Of a DNA stretch of 64,000 nt, positions 54,927 through 64,000 are shown one piece after another (within the stretch, counting starts at the first letter, position 1; every line of letters starts with the position of its first letter). The DNA comes from Metarhizium brunneum (lineage: Eukaryota; Ascomycota; Sordariomycetes; Hypocreales; Clavicipitaceae). The notes below the pieces were generated by a model. It did no database searches. It had not been told where the DNA came from and saw nothing but the letters and a program-made list of their open reading frames with translations. The stretch covers positions 3,472,001 to 3,536,000 of the forward strand of contig NC_089422.1 of NCBI RefSeq assembly GCF_013426205.1, read 5' to 3'. The translations under genes and the position numbers were made by a program.

Positions 54927-57900
54927 TACACCGGCTCAAAGTCTTGGGTGAACCTATAATCGGTCCAGGGCGCAATAAGCCATGTCAGCATTAATGCGCC
55001 AGTTGGGGTTTTTCTTCTTATTGTTTGCTGTTACTACCTTTGTTCGGCAGCCTCCTCGGGTCCTTGCTAGATGATTATGCGTCAGCTACCTTTGAGTTCC
55101 TGCACCCGCCGTGCCCTCACCTGCAACCCCGAACTATCAAGAATGCCAGAACATGTACGTATTATTGACTCTTGATGGTCAGAGTGGTGGTGTTACTCGA
55201 TGATGAACGGGCTGCAGTCTATTTCAGTAGACATTCCCATACAAAGAAGAATATGCATTACGGGGCTCTGAGTTGTACCTGATTCTGGCGAGTGCGTCGC
55301 TCTATCTCGGCTACGTCGTTGATACTATAATCAACAAGGCTGTAAATAGTTCCCTCTGCCTGCTTGTCCACAGCCGAAGCCGATTAAACGAAAGTAGCTC
55401 TCTTGTTCACCTCCGAACTACGCATACGCCCTCCAGGTTTTTTTGGCGTCCCAGTGTGCCACCTGCCTTCGTCAATATGCGGCGCATCAATTTGCTTAGG
55501 GTGCCGGAGATATAGAGGAATGCGAAAAGGCCCAATAATCACGATTCTAAGAGAAATTCAGTAGCACTGCTTAGCATTTCTTCGTGAAACAGGTACGTGT
55601 TCCAACGGGCAGAAGTAGTACAGTTGCGTGATCTGACACCTCGCCCCTGATGTGTCTTAGACTTTACCACGCGCTCTGTCAAGTACATCGCCGCAAGGAA
55701 GCAGAAATACTCCGTGCTCTCGATCTGGTCGACAGATCACAGTATCTTCCTTTTCTAGGCGACCTATCTGGGTGGCATAATGCAAAAGCTAACAATCCCT
55801 AGGACAGTCCGCCAAGGGTGGTCTTGTCTTTGTAAGGGACTTTTGTCACTCTCCTGTTAGCCTTTAGGTGCCGACGACCGATGATGTATTCTCTAATTGA
55901 CGTGACATCTTGGCACCCAATGTTCCACGACTTGGTGTCATGATGGATTTGTGCAGGATCTCATACCGCTAGGAACATTCAGATGCGGCCAGCGGACTAG
56001 ATGAATGGTCTTACAGATCGACAGCAGATCATGCTTTGATTCTCAGACACAGATCTGCCTTCTTTTAAAACTCAGCAAAAAGGCAGTGGGCAAGCGGTGA
56101 AGGAATCTCTTGCATGGGAAATGTCTCACGGGGCAAGCGGCGCTTGAGCGGGTTGCTGTCTCTGCGAGATCAGCATGACAGGGAGCATTACCGCTTGATA
56201 AAAGTCGGGTCTCCGATGATCAGCGATTTACAGTTCTGCCATCTGATCTCTTCTATACAATCCGGATAGAAGGTCTTCTCAGCATAGAAACTTTGGCATC
56301 TGCAGGTATTAGCCCCGTATTGTTGAAGTTATTGCCGCTGCGCTGTTTGCATCGGCTCCAAGAAAGGAGGCACTCTGCTGGAGGCCGTCCGCTCCTCAAG
56401 ATTGCAGCTCATGCACGCCAAAAGATCACAACGATGGAATAATAAGCTCATTTATCGACGGTCTTGTTGAATCTCTTCGGTTTCCCGGTTTGGAATATGA
56501 AACCAGAGGTGGCATTAAGAGCCGTACTGGGTTTTCTTCATATCAAGTGCAAGGGGCCTTGACTGTATTGACAGTCAGGCGCTGAAAGTCGGCCGGTCTT
56601 GAGGGGTACTCTGATAACAGCGCCTCGTATGTCACTCTCGCATCGATCTCAATAGGTTATAAGGGAGAGACGTCTGGGCTTGTTGTGATGTTCATATTGT
56701 AAAGATGTCTCAATCACAATGCAAACACGTTGGGCCCACAGTCGATCGGCCAGTTCCACAACCAGTTCAGTTACTGCCAATATCTTCATTCGACGGTTAT
56801 CCGCCTTGCATTTGTGTCAATGTCAACTCCAGGCCCGTGTTTGGTGTTTCGTGATTGTAGAGTCAAGGAGGTCGACATAAAGTTTTTGCACAGACGCGGA
56901 TTTCCACTAGCAAGAGTCAAGAGAAGATTGGTCTTGAGCTGTTGCCCGTACCCATGAGTTTCACAGTAGCACCGAATAGGCGACATGCTTGCTATCCAAG
57001 AGACAATTCTGGTCCACGGATATTTAGGGACGTCCAACTTTAAACGGTGTCATGGCGCTTTTGTCGTCTATGCCAAATGCCTACCCTTGCGGCAACCATA
57101 TCTCCAAATCGCTAATTGCTGACTCTCACGACAGGGCCGCCTTCAGAAGAACCAAACTTTGTAGATTGGTTAATGCTCTCGTGTGTCATGCTCATGTCAA
57201 CATGAGGTGTACTTCAAAGAAGGCTAGGTGTCTTGGGCCTGAAAATTTGAGGTATTACACGCTGTCATGTCGTGGTATGACGGGTGGCAACATGATTGGT
57301 AACCACTCGCATGTTTATGAAGGCGGTAGTGTGACGAGGCACCAGCCCCCGGGACTCGGCAAGCTGGCCGAATCAAAACCACTGCCAAACCAGACGGGAG
57401 CGCAGGCTTGCACTGATGGCCACTATCAGCCAAAAGGGGCTTTTGAAGCTCACAGCCCCTAAGATTGTTCTCATGTGCTCTGTGTGTATTGCAATCGGTA
57501 TTGCATAAATGGTCATAGTAACACCGAGTATGCTGTGACAACGTGCGCATCATGCGTGGGCTCTTGGTGTCTTCAGAATGACCCAACGTACTGGTTCGGC
57601 TGGTTGGAAGCATATGTACTCCGTACATACGAACCTTCGAGTACGTGCCCTTGCCCTGCCATCCATGGAAGCGCGAAACAGTCAACATGTCATCCAACCT
57701 AGGTGGGTTTCACCAGTCCATGTGTGCATGCCTACATCATCGAGTGGTTCGCGCTTCCGTGCCATGTCAAACACGCTGTGCCAAAAACAGCTCGGGCCAC
57801 GGCACCACTTGAACAAACATACAGGACATTGGCCCAAGCCAGATAAACTTGACACCAGTCCGATCAACGAAGTTTCGTAAATTATGTTGGCGGTGATGTG

Positions 57901-60900
57901 GCGGTGGCTCTTGGGGGTTGGAGGATTGAACCCCACACGAAAGCGAATGCAGTGAGCAATGCTTGCTTTTGGGCGCCTGATTTTGCGCCTTGGGATCGTA
58001 ATCTCGGCCAAATATAATGGCTTTAGTATCACAAGATCCGCCCGGAAGGTTTGTGCATGTCAACATGACCCTTGAAAGCGCAAAGCGCAGTGTGGCAGAC
58101 CTCGTGTTGTTCTCCCTGTCTCTCCCTATTGTGCGGTACTAGTAGTATTATTAGGTGCTTGTGCCTCCCTTGCCTCAACTCGACGCTCAGTCGGGGCTGC
58201 GTTAGCGGGCGTAGCGACGCTTGTACCTTGCATATACACGTTGGGCTGCCTCGTGCGCCTTCCGTCCAACAGAAGGTTATTGTTGCACTGTTCTCCTTCG
58301 AGTCTACCCATCTTCTGTGATATGAGCGAACTCGATAGGCCTTCCCATCCGTGAAAAAGCTTCGGTTGCGCACAACAATGGCCATTGCCTGAAGATACAA
58401 CAGCGCTTATCACAGCCTTTTCTGGTGCGAACAGTAGCACCTCAGTATTGGTACCACATCCGAGTAGCTTAGCCTGAGGCCATTAAAATTGTTTCCCAGA
58501 AATACTAGGTCCTTTGCTTCGTGTACCAAGTGCCGCAATTGACACGGCTGTGACAGACGGGGTGAACTAGAGAACTGTGTTGGTAGTAGTAGATCGCCGG
58601 GGTGTGCCCCTGTTCGGCCGGCAGCTAAATCACCAAGACGCCTCCAAATACACCCTTGCAGCGTCCCCTGAAAACGATCGTCGCTACGAAGCTCCAGGTT
58701 GTTTGCGGTGAGTGGCTGCTCATCTGGCATTAGGCAACCATATTGTTTTGTTTGCTCTGGCTTGTCCGGTCGGCTAAGCAGGAGAAAGAAGTTGCTGATC
58801 AGGAAGTGTGAGTGAACGAGAAAACAAGTTGGAGGTAGAGTCTACACTAGAAGTGATCTATGTCGGAGCTTAAAAAATATGTCGACCTTGCTGCATTTCA
58901 GTTCCAGTAATGGCACTTCATAGTGATTGGTAGGTAAGATGTGTGCAGTACCTTGTACGGTAATTTTCGGCCGATAAAGCATTCACTGCCCTGTCGATCT
59001 TACCTTGAAGGGAAGACAAAGTTTGTGCCATTCACGACGGCTCAGCGTAGACGATACAACGCGCTGGTGGCTGGATAAACAGACGCAAAGAATGTTGTAA
59101 CTGGGAAAGGTTAATCTGCGGCAGTTGGGAATGTCGAGTCGGACTTGGCTTGGGGAGCCTGGGTCGCACCTGCCGTGACAACCCTTGCTTGTTTCCATAT
59201 TTCCGTTATCCGCCCGCTGTGCGGAACCCAAGGCTCCAAGGCCACCAGGCAACAAAATGAATCAACAGTCTCTACGGAGTACTCCGTACGGGTCGGTGAT
59301 TTCGACTCGGCTAATATGCACTCTGCATTGTGATACTACGTACTGGCAAAGAGCTGCATCAACCTTGTACATACAGTTGCAAGCCGTTCACCATCTCGCA
59401 CGATCTCCACAGCAGCTAATCAACAGCCGAACCATTCAGGCGAACTGTGGCTGGTCACCCCTGGACTAGTCTTGGCCCTGGTCTTTGATGATCGGTTGCG
59501 TCACCAGCGGCCGCACAGCGCTTGGCCGTCAATCAGGGATGATTGGTACTGAAAGTCTGCGTCTACCAACGGCAGATGGTGGAACAAGAGACGATGGGCT
59601 CCTTGGATCGGCCCCAAGGCAATGACTGAGTCTTGCCACGAGCTCGGCTATCACCCTAATGCCGCAGGCCCGCATACAACGACTACTGGGCTTCTTTGGG
59701 ACTTCAAGGCGCGAATGCAAATGCGTGCCCATGCTCTGTTGCTCTGCGCTTTGTACGAGTTGATTCGGTCGGTCGGTTCTCGATTCTACCATATATGTTC
59801 GTTGTAGAACGTTAAATACTCTCCCAACATATTCCCGTATTGCCGGCCAAATCTGAGTCTGACAGTTCTATTTGGAATAGATTTCCTTGACGACGCCATT
59901 GATGACGACCGAAAACCCCTGATCCGCTTCATTCCAGCCACGCGAACCTGCACCTAGTATTGAGCATGGGCATTGGGAACAGGTAAAGTGGGATAGTGGC
60001 ACGCTAACGCAAGTCAACAAATTAATTGATTACGTCTACTAGTAAGCACCAGTTGACAAAACGAAATAAATCAAGCTCAAGAAGTGCAAAGCCACGCAAG
60101 TGGCACCACGGTCAGGGATCCCTAAAAGCGTGCAAACTACATGCAATGCTGACGAAGATTAAAGTAGTCAGACCAATTCCATGACACGGGAATACAGCTT
60201 GATAGGCCGTTGGAGAAACACTTGAAAGAATATGAAAGGAATGTTTCTCGAAAGCAAAAGGATTGAGGTGAGACAAACTTCATCAAAGGCTTGCGCCAAC
60301 AGTACTCTCCTCTCGGGCTGATAGATTCTGCACAGTTTTATTAGCATACCATTCTGCTTCAAGGCCACCACCACCATAGGTGTGCCGTACCTTGCGTTGG
60401 CGTCAGCGCCAACACCCACTCTGTCGCTCTGTTGAGACATTGCTACGGAAGTATGGTAAGTCCATTCTACAATCAAGGCTCATCTTGGTCTTTGGCAGCA
60501 CGGAGGAAGTCATCAGTCTGCACGAAAATTTCCAAATTTGATTTCACCAAACCTTCTTCGCACTCGTAAAGAACTGGGTAGAATTTTCTTCCCATGGTAC
60601 GTTAGCAAATCAATGTGGACATTTATCAGTATTTTATCGAAGAAGGAGCAATTTGCGGGGACACGACATTTTATCAGGACACGTTCGGTGTTAAAAAAAC
60701 GGTTGGCGGATCTATCCCCGACACATATGCGCATTGGCCACTGCTTACCCCGTCAGTCCAATGTTCAAATGGTTGAATGCAGTCCACTGGCAGGGGTTTA
60801 GGTGCCACTGCATCATTTGCGCAACATCCATTGCTTACACCATGAACGCACAATAGAAGCGCCAGCCGGAGCGACGAAATGGTGGTAATAAACCGGAAGG

Positions 60901-63900
60901 ACAATTGTGGTATCGATATATTTGACCCGTGCGATAGTAAGGACACCGTTCTATGCTTGAATCTAGTCCCTCAGGCCACGTTGGACAACCTATTTCGCCC
61001 TATACCATTCATCACATGCCAACACCACCCACTGCCAGAGCCGTGTCAGTTACGCCGGTATTGCTTCTGATGCCATATGTCAGGCAGAGGCACCGATATA
61101 TAAACTGGATAGCACTGGCATCCCGAGTCAAGATCAGATTCGTTCTGCGCCTCGATGTGTGCTCTAATGTCGACAGACTACATCCATATTATTATCTGAA
61201 ACGAGATTCGAGGAGATGAACCGTAAAAAAAATTACACTTGGCTACCCTACATTGTCTACTGCGTGGTATTTGATTGCCATTTTCAACATCGCCAAGCCG
61301 TCCAGATAGACTCATTGGTCAATGTCGGCCGGAGACTAGCAGCAAAAGGAATTCAGAAATCCCGGATCCCAAGAGACCCAACGGCGTGGGACACATCCAA
61401 CCAGGCGCATGAATTGCCTTGCCGTTGCCCACGAATGGGAACCCCCGGCCCAAGACAAAGCGGTGCTGGGGCCATCATCTTTTTGCTAGGTACCCCAAGT
61501 GACGGGAACCGCATGCAATTTGACGTTCACCAACAAGCTCTCCACCAAGGTTCGATTCGGCCTTATGGAGCACCACACTTTGATATCGGCTCTGCCGCTA
61601 GCCAAGTGGAGGTCCCGAGGTGCTGCTGGAAACCTTTACCTGCGGCTTTGTTCGGGGCACGCTTGGACTGGTCTGCGGAAACGTCGCGGGACGGCCGGCA
61701 GAGCCGAAAGGCAATTCATTAATTCACTATTGTTACGGTACCTGGAGCGTCTCAACCAAGCTTGTTCAAAACCGAGGACCACGGTGGAGTCTTCAGATTG
61801 TCAGCAAGCCACCCGTTGCGGTGCTGGTGCTGTGCGGGAATGCCTTCGGCGCTCCATCCCATCAAGCCACACATAAGCCAATGTGAATTTCCTGCCATCT
61901 GTCTCCCTGTGACGAACAATTGGCCGATGCACAGACCTCTGGACATGGACGGTTCCCCCAGGCGGCGTTAGCTTAGCGGAAACACCAACGAAGCGCGTAC
62001 AACATGCAATACTGATTCCGGATTGTAAATCGACGGTATGAAGGCTCGACTGGGGAGATGGCTGCACGCCTGGCTCGCCACGCTAATAGAGAAGACGGCA
62101 CATAGTCAACGTGGACAAAAGCGAGAGTTGAAAATGCCCCCCCGGCCGAGAGATGCAATCCTGGATACAGCCATTTATCCCAACATTCACCCGTCACATA
62201 CATGACGACATACAATTCCGGGGGACAAAAGCCCACGCTCACGACAAACCTCGAACCGGGGGGATTGATGGTACAGGTTGCGCCTCCATGCGCCCCCGTG
62301 GTCTGGCTGTATCCCGTTTTGGCGTCGGGTTGCCGTCACACCCTGGTCGTGATGCCCTCTGCCGCCAAAGCCCCGCCTTCATGCTCCCCGGGTATCCAAC
62401 AAGCCGCATGTGCTAGGCATTAGCGTTGCGCATCCACCTCTCAAGTGTGCCCAGCTGGGACGCTGCAGGCTGTTGTGGGCTGAAGGTGGCCAAAGGTAGC
62501 CATTTCTGGCCGGGCTGGCCTCAAAAGTTGACATTCCTGCTTTTGTCTTCAAGCCCAAGCTCGCACGACTCTTGGCTTGGCTGAACTGGGCTGGGCCGGC
62601 CGGGCCCTTCCCAGCCGATGTTTACCTGACCTACCAGAGCACAATACACAGACACCAGGGCGCCGTGGCGTTATTTCGTGTTGCTGAGGAGTATGGACTA
62701 CGGAGTAGTTTGGTACCAGACGCTAACTGATCGGCCGTAGGGACGCTGCCATCGCCCGCTGCCCATCACCAGCCGACTCCTTTTGGATCCAACAGCTAGA
62801 CCTTGTCAAGCCACCGGCTCTCACTTCAGCGACTTACACGAACCGTGCAAACACACCCACAGCGTCGGGACAGCCTTGCATTTTTTTGGTCCCCAAGGGT
62901 CAGTTCGCTGTTCCTGCCTATTACTTCTAGAGACGCGAGTTGGTCTAATTTGACGTGACATGACCCTTGATAGCTAAGCTAGCCTTGCTCTCTCGCGTCA
63001 GTCTAGGCATTGTTAGCAGCTTTGACCTGGTGGCCGTGGACTGGCCGAGCGCATGGAACTTGGAACATCGCCTCGAAACACAGACTTGGGCGGGCGGCCA
63101 GCAGGTTTCTATCCCGAACCCTCTGCTCTGTGATTACTACGGGGTGCCTTGGTACGTATCCATCGGCATTTCTTTTACTGGCAGCCATCTCCATTTGGAC
63201 TCCCATTTGAACTTCTGCTCTGTCCATTCTACGTGTTGGCGGACCATGGCGCTTTACACCACATATTTTTTCCCCCCTTAGCACTTTCCCCCCAATAGCA
63301 CATCCTGGCTCCAGATCTTCATTTCCGGATGGCTTCATACAAATACCATGTCCTGCTCAGTGATCTGGCCGACCATTGCATCCGCAGTCGATCCTATCCG
63401 CTTTGCGCCCCCTGGCTCCTTTTATTATCATGCAGTCCACCCGTATGTATGTACGGAGTACTAGTGGTATCGCGTTTCCCCCACACGCCCCTTCTGGATC
63501 TTGAGATGTGGTCACGGTCACGACTGCTCACCACACCCCCATCCCTGCATCAACCACCACAACTGCCAAGACGCACACAGGCGTCCTTGTTCGCATTTCC
63601 TGTCATTCGCCACCCTTGCAGCGTCAGGATGTCGGGGTTCTCAACGCCCATGGCACCAACTAGGGCTGCCTAGCCCGGTGCCCATCTCCATATGTCAACC
63701 CTGGCAACTGGCTTGTCCCCAAGATACCCGGATGGAGCCGCTTTGCCAGTTTGCTGGGTTTGGTCGCCGTCCTCTGAAATCGACGGCAGGAGACTGAAGG
63801 GGATGCACTGCCTTCGTACCGTTCGTCCAATCTGCTGCGCCAGAGAGGCCCTTGGCCTGTTTTGGCCGTCCTGGAGGTCATATTGCGGCACCTACCGGGC

Positions 63901-64000
63901 ATGCCTCTGATGCTATCGCTTGGAATCCATGTTGAGCATGGACGAAATACCGGTTTCTTATTCACGCCATCCTGCTGGACGATATGATTACAGCTGCAAT
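54927..64000. other. Gene-poor right end of the window
   Basis: About 9 kb with no supported gene. Between about 55.5 and 56.7 kb no frame of 60 codons exists on either strand. Frames at 57052-57462, 57224-57697 and 61216-61886 overlap each other and show no recognisable motif. Exact TACTCCGTA/TACGGAGTA copies lie at 57617, 59273, 59280, 62699 and 63452. No tRNA, 5S rRNA or transposase remnant was recognised. Confidence 0.45.
59273..59288. repeat. 16-bp perfect palindrome of the dispersed motif
   Basis: TACGGAGTACTCCGTA is two overlapping inverse copies of the dispersed 9-mer and reads the same on both strands. Confidence 0.9.

Noticed and set aside
57890..57970. Possible tRNA T-arm (GGGGTTCAATCCTCC on the minus strand)
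   Set aside because: No D-arm, anticodon stem or acceptor stem could be built around it.
61216..61886. Overlapping + strand frames of 168, 125 and 88 aa
   Set aside because: Three frames are open together without any recognisable motif; none could be joined by convincing splice sites.
49194..64000. RIP-mutated transposon as explanation for the gene-poor end
   Set aside because: The sequence is not visibly AT-rich or enriched in TpA at the expense of CpA by eye, and no transposase or reverse-transcriptase blocks were recognised; a sliding RIP index would be needed to settle it.

Overview
The window is nuclear DNA of a filamentous ascomycete (Pezizomycotina), most likely a Sordariomycete of hypocrealean type. 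The evidence is: genes split by short GT-AG introns (53-129 nt) with CTAAC/CTGAT-like branch sites, a Zn2Cys6 regulator with a fungal_trans domain, a secreted sedolisin and a pepsin-like protease, a fused DAK1-DAK2 kinase, and a THI4 gene with a fungal-type TPP riboswitch in a 5' UTR intron. I rebuilt exon structures by hand from splice signals, frame and family conservation. No tRNA, rRNA, CRISPR array or intact transposon was recognised.

Layout. 1-99: C-terminal end of a truncated gene. 2.3-5.6 kb: a Whi5/Nrm1-like G1 repressor (+), convergent with a low-complexity hypothetical protein (-). 8.6-10.6 kb: a seven-exon cysteine-synthase-fold/rhodanese fusion (-). 13.8-15.5 kb: a secreted sedolisin (+). 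15.9-20.6 kb: a divergent pair of a small-subunit catalase (-, ends SHL) and a GMC flavin oxidoreductase (+, ends SRL after splicing), both apparently peroxisomal. 21.9-24.8 kb: an Hst3/Hst4-type sirtuin. 25.6-27.1 kb: a class V aminotransferase-fold enzyme (LolT/Egt2 type). 29.5-31.3 kb: an aspartic protease with an Asn-Gly-rich repeat linker. 32.1-32.5 kb: a small possibly myristoylated protein. 33.1-34.6 kb: a type II membrane protein of glycosyltransferase type. 36.3-38.9 kb: a Zn2Cys6 transcription factor. 41.4-42.7 kb: THI4 with its TPP riboswitch. 43.6-49.2 kb: a four-gene carbohydrate cluster. From 49.2 kb to the end: about 14.8 kb with no convincing intact gene, holding a decayed cyclase-like pseudogene, one orphan open exon, microsatellites and most copies of a dispersed TACTCCGTA motif.

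How genes may work together. The strongest system is the 43.6-49.2 kb cluster: a triosephosphate-isomerase paralogue, an RpiB-type isomerase, a dihydroxyacetone/erythrulose-type kinase and an APH-fold kinase. The first three match the tetrulose branch of erythritol/threitol catabolism (EYI1, EYI2 and EYK1 in Yarrowia; LerI, EryI and LerK types in bacteria) and predict conversion of erythrulose to D-erythrose 4-phosphate. The second is the catalase/GMC pair, where an H2O2-forming oxidase and an H2O2-removing enzyme would share an organelle and an intergenic promoter region. The most unusual non-coding signal is the 9-mer TACTCCGTA/TACGGAGTA: 12 exact copies, all outside coding sequence, against about 0.5 expected by chance.
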